Counted from the stretch's first letter, positions 1 to 7,893 are shown. The stretch is DNA of 64,000 bases from Nonomuraea endophytica (GCF_014203235.1 NZ_JACHIN010000007.1:408560-472559), one strand, 5' to 3'. Notes: a model not told the origin generated them from the sequence alone. Numbers and translations: made by a program.

Positions 1-2
1 AC

Positions 3-392
3 GTGGCCTTCGGCCTGCCGTTCGCGATCTTCCTGCTGCGCAACTTCTTCGTCGGCATCCCGGCGTCGTTGCTGGAGGCGGCGCGGATGGACGGGGCGCC
101 GGAATGGAAGATCTTCGCCAGCATCGTCTTCCCCCTCGGCAAGCCGGCGATCGCGTCGCTGGGCATCTTCCAGTTCCTCTGGGTCTGGAACGACATGCTC
201 ATCGCCCTGGTCTTCGCCAACCCCGACTCCCAGCCGATGACCAAGGCACTGCAGTCCCAGATGCGACAGTTCGGCAACAACATCGACATCCTGTCGTCAG
301 GTGCCTTCCTGTCGCTGATCATCCCGCTGATCCTCTTCTTCGCCTTCCAGCGTTACTTCGTGCAAGGCATGATGGCCGGCTCAGTGAAGTAA
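3..392 (+). CDS. carbohydrate ABC transporter permease, C-terminal part
   Basis: This is the last 129 residues of a MalG-type inner-membrane permease of a sugar ABC importer; the gene begins left of the window. It contains the EAA loop that docks the ATPase (EAARMDGAPEWKIFASIVFPL near residues 27-46 of the visible part), followed by hydrophobic segments with WNDML and a short tail ending SVK. The EAA signature and the tail are typical of the second permease of CUT1 systems. An 11-bp terminator hairpin follows the stop within 10 nt, so this is the last gene of its operon. The substrate cannot be told from this piece. Confidence 0.9.
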   Translation: MAFGLPFAIFLLRNFFVGIPASLLEAARMDGAPEWKIFASIVFPLGKPAIASLGIFQFLWVWNDMLIALVFANPDSQPMTKALQSQMRQFGNNIDILSSGAFLSLIIPLILFFAFQRYFVQGMMAGSVK

Positions 393-398
393 CCACCT

Positions 399-429
399 GG
401 GGATCCGGGCCCACCAACCCCGGATCCCC
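399..429 (+). terminator. strong hairpin after the ABC permease
   Basis: A perfect 11-bp inverted repeat (GGGGATCCGGG at 399-409, CCCGGATCCCC at 419-429) with a 9-nt loop begins 6 nt after the stop. There is no T-run, as is usual for actinomycete terminators. Confidence 0.75.
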
Positions 430-562
430 GGACCCACCGCCAATCGGTCCAACCCTTACAACCCAGGACCGTCCTTACAGGTCCACGACCGGGAGAGCCC
501 TCGACCCGGGCCCTCTTGCGGCTCCGAGCCCAGGTCTGAACCGAGGCCCGGCGAAGCCGGGG

Positions 563-688
563 CCTGAGACCCGGGGCCTGAGATCCGGGGCCTGAGACCC
601 GGGGCCTGAGACCCGGGGCCTGAGACCCGGGGCCTGAGACCCGGGGCCTGAGACCCGGGGCCTGAGACCCGGGGCCTGAGACCCGGGG
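563..688. repeat. 14-bp tandem repeat, nine copies
   Basis: The unit CCTGAGACCCGGGG is repeated head to tail nine times (starts at 563, 577, 591, 605, 619, 633, 647, 661, 675); one copy has T for C, and the array decays into related GC-rich sequence up to about 730. It lies in the 559-bp gene-free gap between the permease and ung. Long open frames across it on either strand are a by-product of the periodicity. Confidence 0.95.
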
Positions 689-794
689 CCCTGGGATCTG
701 GAGCCTGAGGTCCAGGGCCTGGATCGAGGCCCGTAGGGTCCGGGCCTGGGGTCCGGGTAGTTGGGCCGGGTCGTTGGGGTTTTGGTCTTAGTTG

Positions 795-928
795 GACGGA
801 TCCGCAGCGAAGCGAGGAATCCGTCGTCCTTGTGGTGGACCCCGCAGCGAAGCGAGGAGTCCACCACAAGGACATGCCGAGCGAAGCTCGGCCAATTAGA
901 CACAGCCATTAGCGGCGCAAGCCGCCTA
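795..928. repeat. cluster of hairpins with shared GCGAAGC loops
   Basis: Four inverted repeats follow one another just upstream of ung. The first has 7-bp arms (795-801/819-825), the second 14-bp perfect arms (827-840/859-872); their arms are unrelated, yet both loops hold the same 17 nt (802-818 and 842-858). The third is GCCGAGC-gaa-GCTCGGC (876-892). Each of the three contains GCGAAGC (807, 847, 881), a DNA heptamer known to fold into a very stable mini-hairpin. The fourth is GCGGC-gcaa-GCCGC (912-925). Confidence 0.85.
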
Positions 929-951
929 AAAGCTAGATAGGCTCGACCGCC

Positions 952-1629
952 ATGGCAGGTCGTCCCCTCAATGAAGTCGTCGAGGCCGGTTGGGCCGCGG
1001 CGCTAGAGCCCGTTTCCGAGCGAATCTCCACCATGGGTGAGTTCCTCCGCAAGGAGATCGCCGAAGGCCGGCAATACCTCCCCGCCGGCGCGCACGTGCT
1101 ACGTGCGTTCAGTCAGCCCTTCGACGAGGTCAAAGTGCTGATCGTGGGCCAGGATCCCTATCCCACGCCGGGCCACCCCATCGGCCTGTCCTTCTCGGTG
1201 GCGGCCGACGTACGCCCGCTGCCGGGCAGTCTGCTCAACATCTACAAGGAGATGGAGAGCGACCTCGGCCTGCCCAGGCCCGCCAACGGCGATCTGACGC
1301 CGTGGGCCGAGCAGGGTGTGCTCCTGCTCAACAGGGTCCTGACCGTGATGCCGGGCAAGCCCGCCTCCCACCGCGGCAAGGGCTGGGAGGAGGTCACCGA
1401 GCAGGCCATTCGCGCTCTGGTCGCGCGTAGTAAGCCGATGGTGGCCATTCTGTGGGGCCGCGACGCCCGTAACCTCGCCCCGATGCTGGGTGACGTGCCG
1501 CGGATCGAGTCCGCGCACCCGTCGCCCCTCTCGGCGCGCAGCGGCTTCTTCGGCTCGCGGCCGTTCAGCCGGGCCAACGAGCTGCTCGTCCAGCAGGGCG
1601 CGGCGCCCGTGGAGTGGAAGCTGCCCTAA
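952..1629 (+). CDS. ung: uracil-DNA glycosylase, family 1
   Basis: The 225-residue protein removes uracil from DNA, starting base-excision repair of deaminated cytosine, in the cytosol. Family-1 motifs are intact: the water-activating GQDPYP loop at residues 66-71 (Asp68 catalytic) and the DNA-intercalating HPSPLS loop at 189-194 (His189), followed by a conserved GFFGSRPFSRAN tail. Length matches the family. The start is the ATG at 952, downstream of the hairpin cluster; no strong ribosome site precedes it. It is monocistronic, and its stop overlaps the convergent DoxX gene by 4 bp. Confidence 0.97.
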   Translation: MAGRPLNEVVEAGWAAALEPVSERISTMGEFLRKEIAEGRQYLPAGAHVLRAFSQPFDEVKVLIVGQDPYPTPGHPIGLSFSVAADVRPLPGSLLNIYKEMESDLGLPRPANGDLTPWAEQGVLLLNRVLTVMPGKPASHRGKGWEEVTEQAIRALVARSKPMVAILWGRDARNLAPMLGDVPRIESAHPSPLSARSGFFGSRPFSRANELLVQQGAAPVEWKLP

Positions 1630-2054
1630 CGCACCACGGCGAGGGCGCGCTTGCGCCGCCAGATGTTGTCGACGGCCAGTGCGCCGCCCTCGCTGAACGC
1701 GATCACCAGGCTGGCCGCGGCCAGCGTGAGGACGAACTCGTAGCCGCCCTCGCTGACGGAGAAGCCGTTCTCGAAGTGGACGAGGACGATGGCGCCGAGC
1801 ATGTCGACGGCGAGCAGCGTGCCAACGATGGGCAGGGCGGCGCCGAGGATGAGGGCGATGCCGCCGCCCACCTCCAGGATCGCGACCACCGGCGCGGCCA
1901 CACCGGGAAGCGGGACGCCCAGCGATGTGAAGAACCCGGTCACGCCCGCGATCCCGCCGTCGCCGGTGAACTTCTGCAGGCCGTGCACGAGGAACACGGC
2001 CCCGAGCACCACACGTCCGATCAGCAGGGAGAACGGCCGAATTTTGTCGATCAT
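1626..2054 (-). CDS. DoxX family membrane protein
   Basis: This 142-residue protein has about four hydrophobic helices and the DoxX signature near the N-terminus (RVVLGAVFLVHGLQKF, residues about 14-29), with a conserved glycine/glutamate stretch in the second helix (VAILEVGGGIALILG). DoxX proteins are small inner-membrane subunits linked in some bacteria to quinone- or thiosulfate-dependent redox protection; a specific role here is not shown. The ATG at 2054 has an excellent ribosome site (AAAGGAG about 8 nt upstream). It is divergent from the two-component genes across about 130 bp. Confidence 0.85.
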   Translation of the reverse strand: MIDKIRPFSLLIGRVVLGAVFLVHGLQKFTGDGGIAGVTGFFTSLGVPLPGVAAPVVAILEVGGGIALILGAALPIVGTLLAVDMLGAIVLVHFENGFSVSEGGYEFVLTLAAASLVIAFSEGGALAVDNIWRRKRALAVVR

Positions 2055-2130
2055 GTGAAGTCTCCTTTCCGGTCATGGTCAAGCCTTCCGGCCCTGGCCG
2101 GAGGGCGGGTCGGGCGCATGGGTGGTCTCC

Positions 2131-2150
2131 GATCATCCAAAAGGATGATC
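2131..2150. promoter_or_regulatory. perfect 8-bp dyad between doxX and kinase gene
   Basis: GATCATCC-aaaa-GGATGATC is a perfect inverted repeat 33 bp upstream of the kinase start, in the divergent promoter region. It could be an operator, perhaps for the adjacent NarL-type regulator, or a 5' leader hairpin. It is too far from any stop codon to be a terminator. Confidence 0.5.
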
Positions 2151-2182
2151 CGGGCACCGCACGCTCCTGGTACCAAGAAGGG

Positions 2183-3334
2183 ATGAGCGTGCTTTCCCTG
2201 CGGCAGCCGATGACGTTCGAGGACGGATTCCCTCGAGTCGTCCACCTGGGCTTTTACCTGACCATGGCGGCTTGTACCGTACGGATGCTCTCCTACGGCG
2301 GCGGCGTGTCGCAGCTCGACGTGATCAGGCTCGTCGCGGTGGCGGCTTTCTGTTCCCTTTATGCCGGCGGGGTCGCGTGGGCCAAGCCGGGACGGCAGCA
2401 GGTCGCCTGGCTGGGCACCATGATCGCCGCCTGGACGCCGCTCACGCTGACCACGCCGTGCTTCAGCTGGTCGGCGATCCCGCTGTTCTTCCTGGTGCTG
2501 ATCGTGCTGCCGATGCGGCTGGCCGTACCCCTGGTGGGATATCTCGCGGCGGTCGCGGCCGTCGTCGGCGAGTTCCACGCGCGCACCAACTGGGACCCCG
2601 CCCCGCTCGTCGCGCCGATCGCGATCGCCACGATGAGCATGTTCAACTACCGTCGTCTCCACCACGAGAACGTCCGCCGCCAGGAGCTCATCGACGACCT
2701 CATGCGGGCGCGGGACGCGCTCGCGGAGTCCGAGCGCGCCGCCGGCGTCCTCCAGGAGCGGGTACGGCTCTCGCGCGAGATCCACGACACGCTCGCCCAG
2801 GGCCTGTCCAGCATGCACATGCTGCTCAACGCCGCCGACCAGGAGTGGGACGCCGACAACGGCAAGGCCCGCGCCCACGTGCGCCAGGCCGCGGTGGCCG
2901 CCCGCGAGAACCTCGCCGAAGCCCGGCGCTTCGTCCACGACCTCGCCCCGCCCGCCCTCGACGAACGCTCACTCCCCGAGGCCCTGCGCAAGGTCGCCGA
3001 CGCCGTCCAGGTACGCGTCGAAGGCACACCACGCAAACTCGACCCAGGCGTAGAAGGCGAACTCCTGCGCATAGCCCAGGGCGCCCTCGCCAACGCCGCC
3101 CAGCACGCCCGCGCCGGCACCGTCGTGGTCACGCTCACCTACCTGCCCGACTCCGTCACCCTCGACGTCATGGACGACGGCGTCGGCTTCGACCCCACCA
3201 GCCCCAACGCCGGCCGAGGCCGCGGCTACGGCCTGAAAGCCATCCGCCAGCGCGCCGAATCGCTGGGCGGCACGGCCACCGTGGACAGCGTGCCCGGCGA
3301 GGGCACCGTCGTGGCGGTGAAGGTGTACGCATGA
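2183..3334 (+). CDS. NarL-type sensor histidine kinase
   Basis: This is the membrane sensor of a two-component pair, 383 residues. Roughly four to five hydrophobic helices fill residues 20-150 with no sizeable extracellular domain. A HisKA_3 dimerisation/phosphoacceptor helix follows, with the phosphorylated histidine at about 201 (REIHDTLAQGLSSM). The GHKL ATPase has the N box ALANAAQHA (about 301-309), DDGVGFD (331-337) and a glycine-rich GRGRGYGL lid. The ATG at 2183 is preferred because AAGAAGGG lies just upstream; an in-frame frame extends to 2075 without a better site. The stop overlaps the regulator start by ATGA. Confidence 0.9.
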   Translation: MSVLSLRQPMTFEDGFPRVVHLGFYLTMAACTVRMLSYGGGVSQLDVIRLVAVAAFCSLYAGGVAWAKPGRQQVAWLGTMIAAWTPLTLTTPCFSWSAIPLFFLVLIVLPMRLAVPLVGYLAAVAAVVGEFHARTNWDPAPLVAPIAIATMSMFNYRRLHHENVRRQELIDDLMRARDALAESERAAGVLQERVRLSREIHDTLAQGLSSMHMLLNAADQEWDADNGKARAHVRQAAVAARENLAEARRFVHDLAPPALDERSLPEALRKVADAVQVRVEGTPRKLDPGVEGELLRIAQGALANAAQHARAGTVVVTLTYLPDSVTLDVMDDGVGFDPTSPNAGRGRGYGLKAIRQRAESLGGTATVDSVPGEGTVVAVKVYA

Positions 3335-3951
3335 GGATCCTGCTGGTCGACGACCACCCCGTGGTGCGGGCGGGCCTGTCCGCGATGCTCGCCGCACAGA
3401 AGGACTTCACCGTCGTCGGTGAAGCCGCCGACGGCGAGGAGGCGGTACGGCAGAGCGCTTACCTGGCCCCCGACCTCGTCCTCATGGACCTCCAGATGGG
3501 CGAGGGCATCGACGGCCTGGAGGCCACCCGGCAGATCGCCGCCCTGCCCGGTGCTCCCAAGGTGGTCGTGCTCACCACGTACGACTCCGACGCCGACATC
3601 CTGCGCGCCCTGGAAGCCGGAGCCGTCGGCTATCTCCTCAAGGAATCGCCCCCGGAAGAGCTGTTCGCCGCCCTGCGCACCGCCGCCGGCGGCGAGACCG
3701 CCCTGTCGCCACCCGTCGCCTCCCGCCTGGCCCAGCGCTTCCGCAGCCCCCAGCTCGCGCTCAGCCAGCGGGAGATCGAGATCCTCGAGCTCCTGGCCGC
3801 CGGCCGTTCCAACCGCGAGATCAGCAAGGCCATGTTCATCAGCGAGGCCACCGTCAAGACGCATCTCGCCCACGTCTACGACAAGCTGGGCGTCGACAGC
3901 AGAACCGCGGCCGTCCGGTGCGCCGTGGAGCGCCGCCTGATCCGGCTGTAA
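3331..3951 (+). CDS. NarL/FixJ-type response regulator
   Basis: The 206-residue cytoplasmic transcription factor is the cognate partner of the preceding kinase, translationally coupled by an ATGA overlap. The receiver domain occupies residues 1-120, with acidic pocket D7/D8 and phosphoacceptor D53 (LMDLQM). The C-terminal LuxR-type helix-turn-helix (LSQREIEILELLAAGRSNRE, then ISEATVKTHLAHVYDKLG) spans about 145-200. Target genes are not obvious; the DoxX gene is the nearest divergent candidate, and an 8-bp dyad lies between it and the kinase. Confidence 0.93.
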   Translation: MRILLVDDHPVVRAGLSAMLAAQKDFTVVGEAADGEEAVRQSAYLAPDLVLMDLQMGEGIDGLEATRQIAALPGAPKVVVLTTYDSDADILRALEAGAVGYLLKESPPEELFAALRTAAGGETALSPPVASRLAQRFRSPQLALSQREIEILELLAAGRSNREISKAMFISEATVKTHLAHVYDKLGVDSRTAAVRCAVERRLIRL

Positions 3952-3968
3952 CCCGTAGAGTCTGCTGC

Positions 3969-4289
3969 ATGAGTGATGAAGGTAAGTTCCTGCGTCTCAC
4001 GGTCGAGCTGACCGTGGAGGTGCTCGACGTTGACGCGCTGCAGGCAGCGGCGCTGGGCGAGATCCGCCATGAGGACGCCGACCTCACCGACGAGGAGCGC
4101 AAGGAGCAGGCCGAACTGGTCAACGCCGACGAGACCGGGGCCACGGCACTGCAATGGCTGATCGAGCCCGACCACGTGCTGTCGCTGGTCAACCACATCG
4201 ACGAGGTTGAGCCGCGGGAAGCCGTACTGGGCGTGGAGCCGTCGGACGGGCTGAGTGAGGACGAGGAAGAGCACGACCACGAGCACTAA
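3969..4289 (+). CDS. small acidic protein of unknown function
   Basis: I do not recognise this 106-residue protein. It is strongly acidic, with no signal peptide or membrane segment. A beta-like N-terminal stretch (KFLRLTVELTVEVLDVDAL) is followed by a helical acidic middle (DLTDEERKEQAELVNADET) and a tail of Glu, Asp and His. The ATG at 3969 lies 17 nt after the regulator stop, so it may be co-transcribed with the two-component pair, though a separate promoter cannot be excluded. A 10-bp terminator hairpin follows directly, making it the last gene of the unit. Codon use is like its neighbours, which supports a real gene. Confidence 0.65.
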   Translation: MSDEGKFLRLTVELTVEVLDVDALQAAALGEIRHEDADLTDEERKEQAELVNADETGATALQWLIEPDHVLSLVNHIDEVEPREAVLGVEPSDGLSEDEEEHDHEH

Positions 4290-4297
4290 GCACAACC

Positions 4298-4333
4298 GGG
4301 GAGCCGCCACCCATACCCACCCAGCGGCTCCCC
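4298..4333 (+). terminator. terminator of the two-component operon
   Basis: A perfect 10-bp inverted repeat (GGGGAGCCGC at 4298-4307, GCGGCTCCCC at 4324-4333) with a 16-nt loop starts 8 nt after the stop of the acidic protein gene. Confidence 0.75.
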
Positions 4334-4596
4334 ACCACCACCTCCTCACCCCCCGGCTCTCCCCCACCCCCACCGGCTCGCTGCCACCCAACCTCGCCCG
4401 CCCCGGCCTCCGCGCCTCCGGCTCGCTCCACCCCCGCCTCACCCCAGCGCCGCTTCACCTGCCACGCTCCGTGCTTTGCCGCACCAGGACCCTGCCCGTG
4501 CGTCGCCGCCACACCGCGTTTTCCCGGCGCACAGGTCTCCCGGCTTTCCGGGCACCACGCGGCTGAGGCACCACACCGGGCTGCTACCCGGTGCCG
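4334..4596. other. gene-free C-rich stretch
   Basis: This part of the 376-bp gap between the terminator and the next start is C-rich on the plus strand and carries no coding-like frame. The one structure seen is a perfect 7-bp hairpin, CACCGGG-ctgcta-CCCGGTG, at 4574-4593 just ahead of the putative promoter of the next gene. Confidence 0.6.
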
Positions 4597-4623
4597 TTGA
4601 GCGGGGGCGGCGGTTTGTAGGAT
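4597..4623 (+). promoter_or_regulatory. possible promoter of the thiamine-binding-like gene
   Basis: TTGAGC (4597-4602) and TAGGAT (4618-4623) resemble actinobacterial -35 and -10 elements. The 15-bp spacing is short, so this is tentative; the TAGGAT box, 42 bp before the start codon, is the better part of the match. Confidence 0.35.
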
Positions 4624-4665
4624 CGGGAGCCTTCGGGCATGGCCGAGTTCGTGGGAGGTTGGTTC

Positions 4666-4956
4666 GTGATCGTCGCATTCTCCATCACGCCGCTGGGAGT
4701 GGGCGAAGGCGTCGCTGAGCCGGTGGCCCGTGCGGTCAAGGTGGTACGGGAGAGCGGGCTGCCCAACCGGACAGACGCGATGTTCACCACGATCGAGGGC
4801 GAGTGGGACGAGGTGATGGCGGTCGTCAAGCAGGCCGTCGACGCGGTGAAGGAAGTCGCACCCCGGGTCAGCATCGTCCTGAAGGCCGACATCCGCGAAG
4901 GCGTCACCGACGGGATGACCAGCAAACTGGACTCCCTCGAACGCCACCTGGATTGA
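4666..4956 (+). CDS. MTH1187/DUF77-type thiamine-binding-like protein
   Basis: The 96-residue protein resembles the small MTH1187/YqgV family (DUF77), ferredoxin-like folds some of which bind thiamine or its pyrimidine. It opens with the family's beta strand and SITPLG motif, and has the TTIEGEWDEVMAVVKQA helix and a VSIVLKADIREG strand. It is predicted cytosolic. The start is set at GTG 4666 because GGGAGG lies 7 nt upstream; the in-frame ATG at 4639 lacks a ribosome site and would add a poorly matching N-terminus. It stands alone; no thiamine gene is adjacent, so the ligand is inferred only from the family. Confidence 0.75.
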   Translation: MIVAFSITPLGVGEGVAEPVARAVKVVRESGLPNRTDAMFTTIEGEWDEVMAVVKQAVDAVKEVAPRVSIVLKADIREGVTDGMTSKLDSLERHLD

Positions 4957-5174
4957 ACCACCCCCGGCGCCCCGGCCCCTGGGACGGCCTAACCCACCTC
5001 ATCGGCCCGCATCGCCTGGTCTGACACCGTCATCTGGTGGGGCCTTCGACCGGCTTAAGGTCATCCACCGGCTTGAGTCCGTTCGCTAGTGGGGCGTTGG
5101 CTGGGCACAGAGATATCCGGTTTTCCGGTGTATACGGGGTTTTCTCCCTGCGCTGAGCATGCTAGAAATCGCGA

Positions 5175-5684
5175 ATGCGGACTCCCCTGGCGGTTCCGAT
5201 CGTCATCGGAGCACTCGCGCTGGCGCTCACGGCAAGCGCGGTGCTGGCGCTTGTCCAGGTGTTCACAGCCACCACCAGCATCAGCACGACCATCCCGGCG
5301 GACACGCTCTCCACGTCGCCCATCGACCTCTCCCCCACGTCGGCCCCGCCTTCCGGTGACACGTTCACCAACGGACCGATGCCGGACAACACCGGATTCC
5401 CGCAGACCGGCGCCACCCAACCAGGCGCACCCCAGACCGGAGCACCCCAAACGGGCGTCCCGCAGCAAGGGGTCCCGCAGACCGGGGTTCCACAGGCCGG
5501 GGTTCCACAGGCCGGGGTTCCACAGGCCGGGAATCCACAGGCCGGGAATCCACAGGCCGGGAATCCGCAGAATGGGAATCCGCAGAATGGGGTTCCCCAG
5601 GCGGGCCTTCCGCAGACCGGTGCGCCTCAGGGCGGGTTTCCGGAGTCTGGGCTTGGTGGGCCCGAATCGGTGCCCGGCTTCTGA
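5175..5684 (+). CDS. membrane-anchored or secreted GxPQx-repeat protein
   Basis: This 169-residue protein has one N-terminal hydrophobic segment (about residues 7-30) acting as signal or anchor, then a Thr/Ser/Pro-rich linker. From about residue 74 there are some 17 five-residue units of the form G-x-P-Q-x (GVPQA, GNPQA, GAPQT). The tail is Gly/Pro-rich. No catalytic domain is visible, and a flexible surface or wall-spanning stalk is the likeliest role. The repeat is mirrored in DNA as a 15-bp tandem array, so copy number probably varies by slippage. There is no strong ribosome site before the ATG. I do not recognise a named family. Confidence 0.6.
   Translation: MRTPLAVPIVIGALALALTASAVLALVQVFTATTSISTTIPADTLSTSPIDLSPTSAPPSGDTFTNGPMPDNTGFPQTGATQPGAPQTGAPQTGVPQQGVPQTGVPQAGVPQAGVPQAGNPQAGNPQAGNPQNGNPQNGVPQAGLPQTGAPQGGFPESGLGGPESVPGF
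5446..5640 (+). repeat. 15-bp coding tandem repeat
   Basis: About thirteen 15-bp units (consensus GCCGGGGTTCCACAG, later GCCGGGAATCCACAG) encode the G-x-P-Q-x pentapeptides. Units between 5481 and 5580 are nearly identical, and outer ones diverge. The period is a multiple of three, so changes in copy number keep the frame. Confidence 0.9.
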
Positions 5685-5838
5685 ACCACTTGGCGGGCAG
5701 GCGGATCTCGTGACGGCGGCCCGCCCCGTGCGCGCCTCGTCAGCGTCTCCCTGGACGGGGCCCGGCCCCGTGCGGTGGGTGGCGGTGGGGGCGGCTGTGC
5801 CGTAAAGGATGGTGATCTTTAACGACCACCCACAAACG

Positions 5839-5902
5839 CGATATGTCTTGACCGACCGCAACACGCGACATATCGTGTCCTTCGGACGCGCTAACGCGAT
5901 AT
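5839..5902. promoter_or_regulatory. operator-like dyads before the monooxygenase
   Basis: A perfect 9-bp inverted repeat, CGATATGTC (5839-5847) and GACATATCG (5867-5875), is followed by a further copy of AACGCGATAT (5893-5902; also at 5835-5844). The right arm sits in a smaller dyad, ACACG-n8-CGTGT (5861-5878). Such half-sites are typical of TetR- or MarR-type regulation, but no regulator gene is adjacent. Confidence 0.5.
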
Positions 5903-5941
5903 TACGCGAAGCCGAGCATCTCGGAGGTGGAAAGGGTGGAG

Positions 5942-7528
5942 ATGGAAGAGCGGGTGCCCGTTCTGGTGGTCGGTGCCGGGTATGCGGGGCTCAGTGCGGC
6001 GATGATGCTGGCGTGGCACGAGGTGCCGGTCATTCTGGTCGAACGGCATGCGAGCACGTCGATCCAGCCCAAAGCGTTCGGCGTGGGGCCGAGGGTGATG
6101 GAGCTGGTGCGGTCGGTGCCGGGGATGGAGTCGCAGCTCACCAGCATCTGGGAGGGCATCGGCGACGACCTGCGCATCGCGATCGCCGACAGCCTCACCG
6201 ACCCCAACCCGAAGATCATCGTGGACACCTCCGAGGGCGACCTCGACTCCATGATCGACATCACGCCGGTGCCGCAGGTCGGGGCGCCGCAGTCGGAGGT
6301 GGAGCGGGTGCTGCGGGGCAAGGCCGAGGAGTTTGGCGCCGACCTGCGCTTCTCCACCGAACTCATCTCCCTGGAACAGGACGCCGACGGCGTCACCGCC
6401 GTGATCATGTCCGGCGACGCGGTCAGCACCATCCGCGCCGACTACGTCGTCGCCGCCGACGGCTCCCGCAGCCCGTTGCGCACCTCCCTCGGCGTGCCGA
6501 CCAGCGGCAAGGGCCAGCTGAACGAGCTGTACTCGATCATGTTCGACGCCGACCTCACCGGCATCGTCCGCGACCGCGAGGTCACCCTCTGGTACCTGCA
6601 GTCAGCCGACTTCACCGGCGTCATCGTCACCGGCACCGGCGTCGGCAGCCACGTGTTCGGCGTCTACTACGACCCCGAGACCGACCCCGGCTTCACCCAA
6701 GAGCGTTGCCAGCAGCTGGTACGGCAGGCGGTAGGCATCCCCGATCTGGACGTCACCATCAAAGACACCACCAGCTTCGCCTTCGCCCACATCCTCGCGG
6801 ACACCTACCGGGCCGGCCGCGTCTTCTTCGCCGGGGACGCCGCACACACCATGCCGCCCACCGGCGGCCAGGGCGGCAGCACCGCACTCCAGGACGGCAT
6901 CGACCTCGCCTGGCGCCTGTGGCTCGTCCACACCGGCCAGGCCGGACCGGACTTCCTGGACACCTACGACGCCGAACGCCGCCCCATCGGCGCCCTGACG
7001 GCCGACGGCCAGCTGGCCAACATGGCCGCCCGCATGCCGTCCGAGCAGACGCAGGGCTTTCCCCCGCCGATCGCGGACCCGTTCTCAGTCATGATCGGCT
7101 ACCGCTACCACTCAACCGCGATCCTGACCGAACCCGGCGACGACGGCTCCATCCTGGAGGACCCCCGCACCGCCACCGCCCGCCCCGGCAGCCGCGCCCC
7201 CCACATGGTCCTCGACTGGGACGGCCACCCGATCTCCACGATCGACCTGTTCGGAACCGGCTTCGTCCTGCTGGTCGGGCCGGGCGGACGGGCATGGGAG
7301 GAGGCGGCGCGCAAGCTGAGCGACCGCCTGTCCCTCCACCTCACACCGCTGACCATCGGCGGCGAACTCAAGGACATGGACGGATGCTGGCAGGAGCGCT
7401 ACGGCGTCGACGACACCGGCGCGGTCCTGGTCCGTCCGGACGGGTACGTCGCCTGGCGCGCCCCCTCCCTGCCCCCGTCCCCCGAGGCAACCCTCCACGA
7501 AGCCCTCACCAAAATCCTCAGCCTCTAG
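5942..7528 (+). CDS. class A FAD-dependent aromatic monooxygenase
   Basis: The 528-residue flavoprotein belongs to the UbiH/MhpA/polyketide-hydroxylase group, which hydroxylates aromatic rings using NAD(P)H and oxygen. The FAD-binding GAGYAGL motif is at about residues 12-18, the DG fingerprint (ADGSRSPLR) near 175, and the second FAD motif GDAAHTMPPTGGQGGS at about 299-314. A C-terminal thioredoxin-like domain is suggested by the length. ATG 5942 follows AAAGGG; GTG 5927 is an alternative. It is monocistronic, with dyads upstream that suggest inducer control. Without neighbouring pathway genes the substrate is unknown; detoxification of a phenolic or an antibiotic such as rifampicin is possible. 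Confidence 0.85.
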   Translation: MEERVPVLVVGAGYAGLSAAMMLAWHEVPVILVERHASTSIQPKAFGVGPRVMELVRSVPGMESQLTSIWEGIGDDLRIAIADSLTDPNPKIIVDTSEGDLDSMIDITPVPQVGAPQSEVERVLRGKAEEFGADLRFSTELISLEQDADGVTAVIMSGDAVSTIRADYVVAADGSRSPLRTSLGVPTSGKGQLNELYSIMFDADLTGIVRDREVTLWYLQSADFTGVIVTGTGVGSHVFGVYYDPETDPGFTQERCQQLVRQAVGIPDLDVTIKDTTSFAFAHILADTYRAGRVFFAGDAAHTMPPTGGQGGSTALQDGIDLAWRLWLVHTGQAGPDFLDTYDAERRPIGALTADGQLANMAARMPSEQTQGFPPPIADPFSVMIGYRYHSTAILTEPGDDGSILEDPRTATARPGSRAPHMVLDWDGHPISTIDLFGTGFVLLVGPGGRAWEEAARKLSDRLSLHLTPLTIGGELKDMDGCWQERYGVDDTGAVLVRPDGYVAWRAPSLPPSPEATLHEALTKILSL

Positions 7529-7893
7529 CCCCACTGCCCCCTGAACCGCACTGGCCTGACTTTGGGGAGGTCTCCAGGTCGTCCACCCGCGACTCCCGGA
7601 CAGCCATCAGGGACAGCGGGTAGTGCGTCCGCACACCTCGGACCTGCGTGAACGTGCCGGAGCCTGGGATGGTGCGCAACGCACGGCGGTGGCCACGCGA
7701 GCCAAGGACCCGCTACCCGGAGGAACTGCGCAACGCCGAGCGCGCGCATTCGCGAGCCGAGACCGCAGTCCCGAGACCGCAGTCCCGGAGGCGCGGCCGG
7801 GGGGACGCGGGTCGGGCAGCGCAGGCATGTGAGGACGCGGGCAGGAGAGGGCCCGGGAGGTGTGCGGTGGTCGGGTGAGGGGGGCGGAGGAGG
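7529..7893. other. gene-free gap
   Basis: This 365-bp stretch separates the monooxygenase from the convergent methyltransferase. Short frames exist on both strands, but none has a ribosome site or a recognisable product. A direct doublet of GAGACCGCAGTCCC (about 7768-7793) is the only local repeat noticed. Confidence 0.5.

Noticed and set aside
456..909. Minus-strand frames across the 14-bp array
   Set aside because: Pro/Gly/Ser-rich translation of the array, no ribosome site and no conserved motif.
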